Shown: positions 1 through 7,322, counted from the first letter of the stretch. The stretch: 64,000 bases of DNA from Opitutales bacterium (GCA_021772565.1 JAJFLR010000054.1:1-64000); one strand, 5' to 3'. Translations and numbers: made by a program. Notes: generated by a model not told the origin, from the letters alone.

Positions 1-60
1 CGTTGTCGTAATCGTAATCGTTGTCGTGATCGAGATTCAACGATTACGATTACGACAACG
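1..60. repeat. 23-bp perfect inverted repeat
   Basis: Positions 1-23 and 38-60 are exact reverse complements, separated by a 14-base loop. The arms are built from variants of the hexamers cgtaat and cgttgt. A single-stranded copy would form a long hairpin. A related stretch of the same simple-repeat type occurs at 62900-62925. The left part may continue beyond the window. No gene is associated, and its function is unknown. Confidence 0.85.
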
Positions 61-78
61 ACAACGACAACGACAACG
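55..78. repeat. Hexamer tandem repeat (acaacg x4)
   Basis: Four perfect copies of acaacg run directly out of the right arm of the inverted repeat at 38-60. This looks like slippage expansion of the hairpin arm. The sequence from 79 to 232 shows no gene or recognisable signal. Confidence 0.8.
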
Positions 79-232
79 AAAGTGATAAATGACGGGATTT
101 AAACTTGCGATTGTAAATCAGTAATAACGGTCAAATTACTGAGGTCTGGACAAAAGGGGTAAGCCATTTACTTTCATTTTTCAACAGCCTCCAAGTTCGA
201 TGACTTGTATGAAGACTAAGCAACTTGAGGCA

Positions 233-246
233 CTCCGCTAGCGGAG
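233..246. repeat. 14-bp palindrome, dispersed repeat fragment
   Basis: CTCCGCTAGCGGAG is a perfect palindrome followed by gccctac. The reverse complement reads gtagggcctccgctagcggag, close to the hairpin at 42547-42565 (tagggccttcgcttgcgaag). It is probably a remnant of the hairpin repeat family seen at 9866, 42541, 44591 and 45740. Confidence 0.5.
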
Positions 247-299
247 GCCCTACAATGAAATTCAGAAGAATAATTGATATCCAGTGCCATGCTGAGTGT

Positions 300-704
300 T
301 TACCTACTATCAGTCAATGCATTCAAGATAGGACATTGCCTATGGCTAACATTCCCCGGACAAGCAACCGACAATTTTTTTAAGGCATTGCGCATGCGCT
401 TTAAGTATCTGATTTTCTGCTCAATTTCTTCCATTTTTTCGAGCGCTATATCTTTGAAAATTTCGCAATCTGATTTAATATCCTCACTCAATGCAAGTAG
501 TTCTCTGATTTCTCTGAGGGTAAAGCCAAGCGCTTTTGATCGTTTGATGAAATGAATGCGCGTTATGGTATTTTCAGGGTATTGGCGATAACCCGAATCT
601 GACCTTGGAGGTGCCGCGATTAGTTTTTCACGTTCGTAAAATCTGATCGTTTCAATTCCCAGTCCCGATTCCCTGGCAACTTTCCCTATGGTTAATCCTG
701 TCAT
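300..704 (-). CDS. merR: MerR-type mercury-responsive transcriptional regulator
   Basis: A DNA-binding repressor/activator of 134 residues. It has an N-terminal winged helix-turn-helix (residues 3-70, starting LTIGKVARESGLGIETIRFY), a long dimerisation helix and a C-terminal metal loop. Cysteines at 80, 115 and 124 have spacings of 35 and 9, the same as Cys82, Cys117 and Cys126 of Tn501 MerR. A mercury sensor is therefore more likely than ZntR or CueR. The reading frame stays open to a GTG at 764, but that extension lies over the promoter at 712-742. I take the ATG at 704, which starts at the usual MTGLTIGKVA and sits 7 bases after the -10 box. It is the last gene of the mer-type cluster, has its own operator, and follows the permease stop by about 35 bases. 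Orientation and position differ from classical divergent merR. Confidence 0.88.
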   Translation of the reverse strand: MTGLTIGKVARESGLGIETIRFYEREKLIAAPPRSDSGYRQYPENTITRIHFIKRSKALGFTLREIRELLALSEDIKSDCEIFKDIALEKMEEIEQKIRYLKRMRNALKKLSVACPGNVSHRQCPILNALTDSR

Positions 705-711
705 TCCTGTA

Positions 712-742
712 ATTATAACTCTATAGTTTACTACAGAGTCAA
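712..742 (-). promoter_or_regulatory. MerR-type promoter/operator of merR
   Basis: Read on the minus strand: -35 TTGACT (742-737), a 19-bp spacer and -10 TATAAT (717-712). The over-long spacer carries an imperfect dyad at 718-739. A 19-20 bp spacer with a dyad is the hallmark of MerR-family promoters. The TGA stop of the permease (741-739) lies inside the -35 box. Only 7 bases separate the -10 box from the merR ATG, so the transcript should start at or next to the start codon. Confidence 0.78.
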
Positions 743-1827
743 GTGTTGAAACGATTACTAACACGATTTACAATCAAACGCTTTAATGGCAGCGTATATA
801 GCAAAACCATCACAAGTATAAATGCTGAAATCTTATTGAACATTCCAATAGGGGTATTTTTCTGCACTTCGATATTCATAACGATTTCATGGCTGACCGT
901 ATGGTCAAAAATAAAACCTGCTATCCACGCTACAATAATGAGGGTAGAAAGGTAAACAAATGTTTCACATTTGCCAATTATTCGGAATAACGCAGTGATG
1001 GTTGTCGTGTTTGTTGCCGGGCCGGCGATTAACAGAACTAATGCAGCTCCCGGAGAAAATCCAATTTGAATCAAGGCCAAAGCGAGAGGAATAGAACCCG
1101 TGGCACAAACATAAAGTGGAATAGCAAATAAAGTGACAACGCCATATTCAACAATGCTATTTCCCAATAAGGGACGCAATGTATCTTCTGAAATTACTGC
1201 CATCATTAAACCTCCCAATAAAATGCCGATGAAAATATAATTACCAATTTCGTGCGGTAACGCGACAAAGCCTTCATAGAGACCGTTACGGATTCGCTTT
1301 TTCCAGTTAATCGGTATCGAGCTATATGCTTTTGGATTTTGCTGACAACAGGAATCCATATTGCCGAAATGCACATTCTTTTTTGAATTATTTGCTTGAT
1401 CTGCCGGCTTCGTTACTGAAATCAAATTAATGAAAATACCCGCTAACATACCGGAACAAAAGTCTGCCAATAATCGTGCAATAGTGAAAAATCCTCCCAT
1501 TAAACTATAACTGGCGGCGATACTGTCTATTCCCGTCTGTGGCGTAGTCGCAGTAAATGCAGCGACAGCGCCGGGCGAAGCGCCCTGTTTTCTGAGACTG
1601 GCAGCAACCGGTATCACACCACACGAACACAATGGTAATGGTATGCCGATTAGAACTGCTTTTAAGACACTTGATAAATTGTTTTTCAAGAGATGCTTTT
1701 TAATAAAATCGTCAGTGACAAACTGCGAAAATATTCCAGCTAAAGCAAAACCCAAGAGCAAGAATGGCGCCATGAGTTGAGTCAATGTCCAAATATTTTT
1801 TACTGTTTCAATTGCTATCTCATTCAT
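739..1827 (-). CDS. CSCG-motif metal permease (DUF318/SO_0444-type efflux family)
   Basis: An integral inner-membrane protein of 362 residues with about ten hydrophobic segments in two inverted halves. The first half carries PLPLCSCGVIPVAASL (cysteines 67 and 69). The second half carries a matching CATGSIPLALAL segment near residue 250. A polar loop near residues 150-165 holds a Cys-Cys pair. This signature belongs to the YraQ/DUF318 permease superfamily, whose members include ArsP and the SO_0444-type Cu/Zn exporters. The substrate is not known. In this operon a thiophilic metal, mercury or a relative, is the natural inference. It lies 27 bases after the outer membrane protein gene and its stop overlaps the merR -35 box. 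Confidence 0.8.
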   Translation of the reverse strand: MNEIAIETVKNIWTLTQLMAPFLLLGFALAGIFSQFVTDDFIKKHLLKNNLSSVLKAVLIGIPLPLCSCGVIPVAASLRKQGASPGAVAAFTATTPQTGIDSIAASYSLMGGFFTIARLLADFCSGMLAGIFINLISVTKPADQANNSKKNVHFGNMDSCCQQNPKAYSSIPINWKKRIRNGLYEGFVALPHEIGNYIFIGILLGGLMMAVISEDTLRPLLGNSIVEYGVVTLFAIPLYVCATGSIPLALALIQIGFSPGAALVLLIAGPATNTTTITALFRIIGKCETFVYLSTLIIVAWIAGFIFDHTVSHEIVMNIEVQKNTPIGMFNKISAFILVMVLLYTLPLKRLIVNRVSNRFNT

Positions 1828-1854
1828 CGTAATCTTCTGATTCTTTAATTTTCA

Positions 1855-2751
1855 TTAAAAATTAAAACGAAAACTTGTCGTTACAATAAAATCATTTTTC
1901 AGCGCCGTGCCATTGAGGTTTTGCAGGATGGGGAATTGCGCTGCTGCTTCAATTATAAAGCGTTTCGTAACATACTGCATTCCGGGTGCCAGATACCAGG
2001 CAACACCTCCTGAGTCAGGGTCGTTATTGCCGGCAATTTCGTTTTGCTGCTGCCAATAAAAATTACTTTCGAGCACGCCATAGAAATAATCCGGCGTTCC
2101 ATAACTTAATTTTTTTGGCAATAAGCGGTATTGCGCCGAGAAATCAGCACGTACTGCGTCGCCGAATTTAAACCCATTAGCTTTTGTATTTGCTTCATAG
2201 GCTAACGATGTATCGACTTGAAAATCCACCCGGGACCAGGTTAATACAGCACCGCCGAACGCATCCCATGATCCGGAACCGAGTTGAAAGGGTTGAGGAA
2301 ACTTGCCGAGACTATCAGAGTCGCTATCTTTGCCTGTTGGCACCTCAATACCTCCAAACAGCGCAAATCGTGTCGTCTCCTGAGGTCGATTTTGTTGATA
2401 AATTGTATAGCGGGTAAAAATCTTCAGGTCGCCTACCCCGGATGTTTTACGGATTGTCCGCCCCGTTAGTATTTCTGAATCCGAACGTTTATTCAAGTAA
2501 GGCACGACGCCGAATAGTGTCCATTTCTCATTGAGTCCGTAACCGAATACAACCGGAGATGCCCCAACCGTTAGCTCACGATTTGCCGTGGTTGGATCGT
2601 CTGTCGATTGCAGATATTTTATTTGACCTCTTAGAAGATATTCCCCTTCAGCTATTGGCAGAGCTGTGTTAAAGAGAATGGGGGCTGCCGGAAGAATATG
2701 CGGCAATACCACTGAAATAATCGCATAAAACCATCTATTTTTCATTTTCAA
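1855..2751 (-). CDS. Outer membrane beta-barrel protein of the mer-type cluster
   Basis: A 298-residue secreted protein. A signal peptide (about residues 1-22, ending in LPAAP) is followed by alternating amphipathic strands and a terminal aromatic residue (SFRFNF), as expected for a barrel inserted by BAM. The pattern (AEGEYLLRGQIKYLQS near the start, GLNEKWTLFGVVPYL, a GGIEVPTG turn) resembles the MetA-pathway/phenol-degradation transporter-like group (PF13557). It starts 16 bases inside the upstream heavy-metal-associated gene, so the two are translationally coupled. An outer membrane partner in a mercury-type operon is unusual. A role in metal passage across the outer membrane is inference only. 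A second possible start is ATG 2745. Confidence 0.72.
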   Translation of the reverse strand: MKMKNRWFYAIISVVLPHILPAAPILFNTALPIAEGEYLLRGQIKYLQSTDDPTTANRELTVGASPVVFGYGLNEKWTLFGVVPYLNKRSDSEILTGRTIRKTSGVGDLKIFTRYTIYQQNRPQETTRFALFGGIEVPTGKDSDSDSLGKFPQPFQLGSGSWDAFGGAVLTWSRVDFQVDTSLAYEANTKANGFKFGDAVRADFSAQYRLLPKKLSYGTPDYFYGVLESNFYWQQQNEIAGNNDPDSGGVAWYLAPGMQYVTKRFIIEAAAQFPILQNLNGTALKNDFIVTTSFRFNF

Positions 2752-3343
2752 AACCGAAAGCTCCGGTTAAGTTTTCCGGTAGTAATTGTATCGATGTTAC
2801 CGAAAGGTGAAATACGTTTGACTCACCTTTATCAATGATTCCGCTAACCAGAACAGTATGGTTCGTTTTCTGTATTTCGGCGAGTGATTCATGGCCCTTT
2901 TTATCTGCTGATTTCCTGGTCTCGGTAAGCAGTATTTTCAGTGACGAATGGCTGACATTCAAGAAGTATTGCTCGTGCTGTTTAGTTATTATACCTTTTG
3001 CTGTTACCGTCGTTTTGCCGGATGAAAATCCGGCCTTTCGTACAGCATTATTCAAATCCTCTACAGAGGTGAATGTTTTATCGTTTATTGTAATATGAGT
3101 ATTGCCGGTTTTTAAATCAATTTCGGCCTGAGCAACGCCATCGACCGCCTTTAATTTTTGCTCAAGGCCGGATATACAAAACGGACAAGTCAACCCTTCT
3201 ACCTCAATATTTACTTCTTTAATTTCAGCAAATACAGCACTTGTTTGAAAGAACATGCCAATTAATGCCGAAACAATAAATTGCTTATTCAGTAATGCGA
3301 ATAAATGCCGAAGTCGCCATTTTTTTTTAGTTTTCGAATTCAT
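2735..3343 (-). CDS. Secreted heavy-metal-associated (HMA) domain protein
   Basis: A periplasmic metal-binding protein of 202 residues. The signal peptide ends near AVFAE (residues 36-40). An HMA domain spans about 41-108 with the metal pair GLTCPFC (Cys53 and Cys56). A further roughly 90-residue domain contains two short hydrophobic strands and no cysteines. MerP-like proteins normally end after the HMA domain, so the C-terminal domain is an addition of unknown role. The frame is open upstream to 3523 inside the GDCCVxC gene. I choose the ATG at 3343 because it starts a proper signal peptide and has AGGAGA six bases upstream. That is one of the very few clear Shine-Dalgarno sites in this window, and it suggests the cluster came from another host. 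Confidence 0.82.
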   Translation of the reverse strand: MNSKTKKKWRLRHLFALLNKQFIVSALIGMFFQTSAVFAEIKEVNIEVEGLTCPFCISGLEQKLKAVDGVAQAEIDLKTGNTHITINDKTFTSVEDLNNAVRKAGFSSGKTTVTAKGIITKQHEQYFLNVSHSSLKILLTETRKSADKKGHESLAEIQKTNHTVLVSGIIDKGESNVFHLSVTSIQLLPENLTGAFGFENEK

Positions 3344-3365
3344 TTTTTCTCCTATTAACTTTAAT

Positions 3366-3593
3366 TTATAGCTTACTATTTGTACCACAACAGTCCTCAC
3401 CTTCATCCTGTTGAATCGGCGGACAGGCAACGTCGCCATAAGAACAATATACACAGCAATCACCTTTTTTCGGTCGCAGTGCTTTACCGCAGTTGGGACA
3501 TTTCCAGTAAACCTGACAGGCATCCGTCGGCATAGTCTCTTTGGATTTATTGCCGCATTCGGGACATGTTATAATTGATGCCAGTTTTATCAT
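3366..3593 (-). CDS. GDCCVxC-domain small cysteine-rich protein
   Basis: A small cytoplasmic protein of 75 residues with 11 cysteines. It has CPEC (10-13), CPNC (32-35), the family motif GDCCVYC (44-50) and a Cys-Cys pair near the end. The first two pairs resemble a zinc knuckle. The GDCCVxC family commonly accompanies MerT-type transporters and is sometimes a selenoprotein. Here the last motif residue is encoded by TGT, so it is a plain cysteine form. It lies 2 bases after the merTP stop and 22 before the HMA gene. A likely role is to bind or hand over thiophilic metal in the cytoplasm, by inference from context. Confidence 0.82.
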   Translation of the reverse strand: MIKLASIITCPECGNKSKETMPTDACQVYWKCPNCGKALRPKKGDCCVYCSYGDVACPPIQQDEGEDCCGTNSKL

Positions 3594-3595
3594 TG

Positions 3596-4198
3596 TTAGT
3601 TCGGGGCTAGGAATAACGTATATTGATCATTTGTTTTTGCATTCAAGATTTTGTCAACAGAGGTTTTATTCTGGTCATACGCCACGCGTGCATTACCGGT
3701 TTTCCAGTTTACTTTTGCATCTAATACCCAGGGTGTTTTTATGAGTGCTTCTTTAATGCCGACCGCACAGCCTGCGCAGGTCATGCCGTCAATTTTTAAT
3801 TCCGCAACCGATGTTTGCGAAGATGACCAGATAGCTGAATTAGCGGAATCGGGTGATAGTCTGTCATTGGCAATACCTGCAAGAAACGGCAGCAGAGCAT
3901 ATTGCATAATGGCATAGAAGACAAAACCGGTGCCAAAAATTAATCCGATTAGCTGAATATCTTTCAAGCGGTTATTTATCTTGCAGCAGCGATTTCTTTT
4001 TCTAATCGCAAGCCATGAGGCACCGGCCAAAATCAATAATCCAATGGTTATGAAAACCGGTTTATACGCATCCATGCCAAGAAATGCTGCTGTGCCACCG
4101 ACACCTATGAGCACAGGTATTATCGGCCCCAGGCAACAAAGTACCCCAAACAAACCGCCGGTTATGCCTAACCTGACTATCCATTTTGCTTCATTCAT
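3596..4198 (-). CDS. merT: MerT-MerP fusion mercuric transport protein
   Basis: A 200-residue inner-membrane transporter. A MerT part has three membrane segments: Cys21-Cys22 in the first (GVLCCLGP), and Cys71-Cys72 just after the second (RNRCCKI). The third is followed by a MerP-like HMA domain with MTCAGC (Cys141 and Cys144). This is the MerTP layout: the HMA domain captures Hg2+, the membrane cysteines carry it inward and the cytosolic cysteines release it. The frame is open to 4261, but that stretch overlaps the promoter at 4205-4236. The ATG at 4198 starts the normal MerT N-terminus. First gene of the operon. No MerA to receive the imported mercury is encoded nearby. Confidence 0.85.
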   Translation of the reverse strand: MNEAKWIVRLGITGGLFGVLCCLGPIIPVLIGVGGTAAFLGMDAYKPVFITIGLLILAGASWLAIRKRNRCCKINNRLKDIQLIGLIFGTGFVFYAIMQYALLPFLAGIANDRLSPDSANSAIWSSSQTSVAELKIDGMTCAGCAVGIKEALIKTPWVLDAKVNWKTGNARVAYDQNKTSVDKILNAKTNDQYTLFLAPN

Positions 4199-4204
4199 AA
4201 AAAT

Positions 4205-4236
4205 ATTATACACCCTGTAGTTAACTAAAGGGTCAA
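4205..4236 (-). promoter_or_regulatory. MerR-type promoter/operator of the mer-type operon
   Basis: Minus-strand -35 TTGACC (4236-4231), 20-bp spacer, -10 TATAAT (4210-4205). A 22-bp near-perfect dyad (4212-4233) with one symmetric mismatch fills the spacer and overlaps the -35 box, as in merOP. The start codon at 4198 lies 6 bases after the -10 box, so the message should be leaderless. Confidence 0.85.
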
Positions 4237-4273
4237 GAGTTTTATTGCGGGCGAGAAGCAAATGGAATTATCC

Positions 4274-4534
4274 TTAATGCTTATAAATGTCTTTTCGATG
4301 TCTGATTTTAACTACCGATACAATTAACTCTCCATCATTAATATGGTATAGAATCCTATAGTTTCCCTGCCTAACTCTATACTTTTCTTCGCCTGATAGC
4401 TTAATTGATCCCTGTGGCCAAGGGTCACTTGATAATCCCCGGATTTTATCTATTATTTTCTTTCGATTCTTTTTGGGAATTTTATCAATATCCTTAAAAA
4501 CAGAAGGCTTAATTAAAACTTTATAATTTTCCAC
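4274..4534 (-). CDS. RelE/ParE-family toxin
   Basis: An 86-residue toxin-like protein. It has the RelE/ParE pattern: a basic N-terminal strand (YKVLIKPSVFKDIDKIP), two helices, then KLSGEEKYRVRQGNYRILY and a final strand ending in KIRHRKDIYKH. The GNYRILY segment and the terminal Arg/His residues are typical of the RelE ribosome-dependent RNase fold. It overlaps the antitoxin gene by 14 bases, the usual coupling in such modules, with the antitoxin first. It sits just upstream of the mer-type operon on the same strand and could help stabilise it. Confidence 0.82.
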   Translation of the reverse strand: MENYKVLIKPSVFKDIDKIPKKNRKKIIDKIRGLSSDPWPQGSIKLSGEEKYRVRQGNYRILYHINDGELIVSVVKIRHRKDIYKH

Positions 4535-4742
4535 TTCGTTTTAATTCTTTAACAAAACTTTCAAAACTAATCGATTTCTCATTACGTCTTTCTTCAAAAC
4601 TATTCAAATCATCCAAGTCCTCAGACAAAGATTCTTTGACTGAGATATTCACCAATTCAGACAATGAAACACCTGTCTCTACAGCTTTTAATTTTATAGC
4701 TGTATGTAACTCTTCATCAAAATATACCGTTGCTCTTTTCAT
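4521..4742 (-). CDS. Ribbon-helix-helix antitoxin
   Basis: A 73-residue protein with an N-terminal ribbon-helix-helix DNA-binding fold (residues 1-45: KRATVYFDEELHTAIKLKA followed by GVSLSELVN) and a charged, probably unstructured tail that would wrap the RelE-type toxin encoded next. It likely represses its own operon. The first gene of the pair; its stop overlaps the toxin start. No Shine-Dalgarno is visible before the ATG at 4742. Confidence 0.78.
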   Translation of the reverse strand: MKRATVYFDEELHTAIKLKAVETGVSLSELVNISVKESLSEDLDDLNSFEERRNEKSISFESFVKELKRSGKL

Positions 4743-4865
4743 AAATTCAAGGTTGCGCTTAAACGTTAAAACGTCAATTTATATTTTTGTCGAACATCTG
4801 GAATGTTGTGCCGAGCGAATCGCGAATATCGGGAAAGAGAGCTAAAAGCCATCATTGTAAGATAT

Positions 4866-5552
4866 TTATGAACTTTCCAGAAATCGGCGTTTTAAGGTAA
4901 AGAAAAGCACTCCGAAAATAACGTATATAGTGGATATAACTAAACCACCATTATCAGATGTTACCCAGTCTATTAAAAGTCCAAAACCGGCACCTAGTAG
5001 AAAACTGAGAAATAGTGAGCAATAAAGCCAGATTTTCCAGGGATCGACATTGTGTCCTGCAAGGCACATCCCCGCTGCTTGTCCGAAGTCAGTGACAATT
5101 CCAGTGATGTGTGTTGTACGAAGAATGGCACCCCGATATCGTGTTGCCAGTGCATTCTGGAGGCCTGATGCAAAGGCAGCGAGCGGCAATGCAATACCTG
5201 GATGGTTACGTTCCATGAGGGTTGCGATACCAAAGATAATTCCAATAGACATTAGAGAACGGCCGTAAGGTCGTTCAAGATTAAATCTCGGATGATGAAT
5301 GACTAAGCCGGCAGTTATTGCACCCATAATAAATGCGATAGTTATCAGTAGCAGCGTTATAGCAGCAGCAATTTCCGCATTAGAGTGGTAATTATGGATA
5401 TAGAGGCGAAGGATGTCTCCGGCAAGATAACCAACAGCAAAGTTCAAAAGTCGAACAAAGTGTATATTGATCGCTGCAGATAGAAAACAGAGAATACAAG
5501 CTCCGGCGGCAATCAAATGTTGTGGATTATATTTGATAGTCCGATGGGCCAT
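4866..5552 (-). CDS. DUF1275 (YoaK family) membrane protein
   Basis: A 228-residue integral membrane protein with six hydrophobic segments. The diagnostic DUF1275 stretch is ASGLQNALATRYRGAIL followed by RTTHITGIVTDFG (about residues 127-157), along with an early FLSAAINIHFVRLLNFAVG segment. The biochemical role of the family is not established. It stands alone between the toxin-antitoxin pair and the ECF sigma gene on the same strand. No operator or Shine-Dalgarno is visible. Confidence 0.8.
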   Translation of the reverse strand: MAHRTIKYNPQHLIAAGACILCFLSAAINIHFVRLLNFAVGYLAGDILRLYIHNYHSNAEIAAAITLLLITIAFIMGAITAGLVIHHPRFNLERPYGRSLMSIGIIFGIATLMERNHPGIALPLAAFASGLQNALATRYRGAILRTTHITGIVTDFGQAAGMCLAGHNVDPWKIWLYCSLFLSFLLGAGFGLLIDWVTSDNGGLVISTIYVIFGVLFFTLKRRFLESS

Positions 5553-5957
5553 TTTTAATATTTAAAATATATACTATTAATTCACCTGCATTTTGGCTGA
5601 TACATTTTTCATGCGATGGTAACGAATTATCATACATTTTTTTAATTTGTTATGAATAATATTTTTTGAAAAGATAACTGAGTATTACAACTCAAATCTT
5701 CATAGAATCTAATTTCAGGTCTAATTTGTGATATAATCAATTTCAGTATGTTGGACAAAGTCTTACTGACAATTTTTATTTGCTCATTATTAAATTCCGG
5801 AAAATGCATTAAATAATTTGATGTATATTTAGAGTTCTAAATATTTATCAATGTTGTATGGTTCAATACTCTATTAAACAAAAAAATTAATTTCTTTCAT
5901 AGTTAACGTGCGTTAGAATTTTGCCGGATACTGAGTTTTACCTTTATTTATGAAAAC
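5553..5957. other. AT-rich intergenic gap, no gene seen
   Basis: About 405 bases without a plausible reading frame. The only structure I see is an 8-bp inverted repeat (TGAGTTTT at 5932-5939 with AAAACTCA at 5953-5960) that overlaps the stop of the sigma factor gene. It lacks a T-run on the minus strand, so it is not a convincing terminator. The promoter of the DUF1275 gene should lie here but no clear boxes stand out. Confidence 0.5.
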
Positions 5958-6515
5958 TCATAAATTTTTCAGAGACTTTCGAGCACGATATATTCGTGTT
6001 TCAACTGCCTTGATACTAACTCCTAAAACTTTTGCACAATCTTCATAGGAATTGTCTTCCAATACACAAAAGATGAGAGGAAATTTTAGTTTGTCCGGAA
6101 GATTATGTATGGCCGTTTGTATTGCTTCAAGATTTTCGCTTTGCTCTAATTTTTCGTTAGCGAGCCTGTCGGAATCAATGATTGAATCTTTTAGTGAGCG
6201 GTTATTATTGTCATGTATCGATGCGTCAATTGAATGTTCAACGGACCTCTTTTTGTTTTTTCGATGGTGATCATGGCACAGATTTCTGGCGATAGTAAAT
6301 ACCCATGTTTTTACTGTGGCTTTGGGGTTAAATCGATCAGCTTTAAAAAATACCCTAACAAAAGTTTCTTCTGTTAATTCTTCAGCATCTGCTTCATTGC
6401 CAGTGTATCGCAATATAAAATGAAACACAGCAGTTTTATGCCGAGACATTAATTTTCTGAGACTGCTTTCATCGCCCTGTTTTATGGCTTCGATAGATGT
6501 CAGATCACTGTCCAT
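5958..6515 (-). CDS. ECF RNA polymerase sigma factor, CnrH-like
   Basis: A 185-residue sigma-70 family factor of the extracytoplasmic function type. Region 2 spans about 20-90 (YTGNEADAEELTEETFVRVF, then KTWVFTIARNLCHDHHRK). A linker of about 45 residues follows, then region 4 at about 125-183 (LPDKLKFPLIFCVLEDNSY, then KVLGVSIKAVETRIYRARK). It is the third gene of a minus-strand set after a CnrY-like and a CnrX-like gene, 14 bases behind the sensor. That is the gene order of cnrYXH in Cupriavidus, so the factor is probably released in response to periplasmic nickel, cobalt or another metal. Targets are not visible; the DUF1275 gene downstream is one candidate. Confidence 0.85.
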   Translation of the reverse strand: MDSDLTSIEAIKQGDESSLRKLMSRHKTAVFHFILRYTGNEADAEELTEETFVRVFFKADRFNPKATVKTWVFTIARNLCHDHHRKNKKRSVEHSIDASIHDNNNRSLKDSIIDSDRLANEKLEQSENLEAIQTAIHNLPDKLKFPLIFCVLEDNSYEDCAKVLGVSIKAVETRIYRARKSLKNL

Positions 6516-6529
6516 CTATATCAATATTT

Positions 6530-6985
6530 TCATTGAGGTTTACTTAGAGCCTGAACAGCAAACTGTTTAAGTTTTTCTCGCTTTTCAGGCGTTAGCACTT
6601 CAAACATGTCATAATAATGTTTAATTGCTAATTGTTGAAGATTCCCATGTATAGCATGAATTTCACTTACTTTGGCAGTCACTTCAGGAGTATATTTATC
6701 ATTACTCTGAAGTAGTTTGGAAAGCTGAGCTATTTTATCTTTAAATTCCTTTTCGAGCTCATATTTTCTGGATTGATATTTCTTTTCAAATGCATGAATT
6801 TTTTCTTCTTCGGATTGAGTTAATTCGAGTTGATCATGGAGCCATTGGTGGGGTTCATCAGATTTGGGATTATTTTTGTTATGTGCAATAATAGAAAATG
6901 TCGTATAACATACTGAGATACAGAGTACAACCAATACAACTATAAATGCAAAGACCCTTATTACCACTTTACGCTTATCTATCAT
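6530..6985 (-). CDS. CnrX-like periplasmic metal sensor
   Basis: A 151-residue membrane-anchored periplasmic protein. One membrane helix (residues 8-33) is followed by a helical hairpin domain rich in charged residues. Five positions match the CnrX metal ligands (His42, His46, Glu63, His119, Met123) with one constant offset of +4: His46 and His50 in HQWLH, Glu67, then His123 and Met127 in HYYDM. This makes a Ni/Co-type sensor much more likely than a generic Spy/CpxP chaperone. It follows the CnrY-like gene by 10 bases and precedes the sigma factor. In the known complex, metal binding to X releases H from Y. Confidence 0.8.
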   Translation of the reverse strand: MIDKRKVVIRVFAFIVVLVVLCISVCYTTFSIIAHNKNNPKSDEPHQWLHDQLELTQSEEEKIHAFEKKYQSRKYELEKEFKDKIAQLSKLLQSNDKYTPEVTAKVSEIHAIHGNLQQLAIKHYYDMFEVLTPEKREKLKQFAVQALSKPQ

Positions 6986-6995
6986 AAGTAAGATT

Positions 6996-7322
6996 TTATT
7001 TAATGATAAATTGAAAACTTTGAGAATCAGTCACTGTGTTAAACCCTAAAGCTTTATTAGCCAAATAGTTGGTTGTTTCCAAATAGTTCAATTTAATTAG
7101 AGATACTGAAACTATTGAACTTAAAATTACGACAATAGCAAAAGTTGATATAACAAATCCTGTTTTGTTGAACAATAGATTCAACCAACCTAAAGTGCTT
7201 TCATCCGGAAGGCTTCTTTGTTGTATCTTTCTCAATACGTTAGTTTCAAGATTTATTGGACATTCAGGTAATGAGTTATCATGAATTCGTTTTATTATTT
7301 TATCTATAACTATATCTTTCAT
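6996..7322 (-). CDS. CnrY-like small membrane anti-sigma protein
   Basis: A 108-residue protein with a polar cytosolic part (residues 1-52), one membrane helix (about 53-76, GFVISTFAIVVILSSIVSVS) and a short periplasmic tail. Size and layout fit CnrY, a roughly 95-residue single-span anti-sigma factor. Sequence similarity cannot be judged by eye. The assignment rests on topology and on being first in a Y-X-H ordered set. It has no zinc-binding anti-sigma motif (HxxxCxxC). No Shine-Dalgarno precedes the ATG. Confidence 0.65.
   Translation of the reverse strand: MKDIVIDKIIKRIHDNSLPECPINLETNVLRKIQQRSLPDESTLGWLNLLFNKTGFVISTFAIVVILSSIVSVSLIKLNYLETTNYLANKALGFNTVTDSQSFQFIIK

Noticed and set aside
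1-80. Possible CRISPR array
   Set aside because: The repeats are hexamer tandem copies and a hairpin with no spacers of regular length and no cas genes.
704-764. Longer merR start at GTG 764
   Set aside because: It would place the promoter and operator at 712-742 inside the coding region and add a non-conserved N-terminus.
3366-3593. Selenoprotein form of the GDCCVxC protein
   Set aside because: The key codons are TGC and TGT; there is no in-frame TGA at the motif.
4198-4261. Longer MerT-MerP start at 4261
   Set aside because: It overlaps the complete MerR-type promoter; the ATG at 4198 gives the normal N-terminus.
6530-6985. Spy/CpxP-type chaperone
   Set aside because: The LTxxQ repeats typical of Spy are weak, while the five CnrX ligands and the Y-X-H order fit better.
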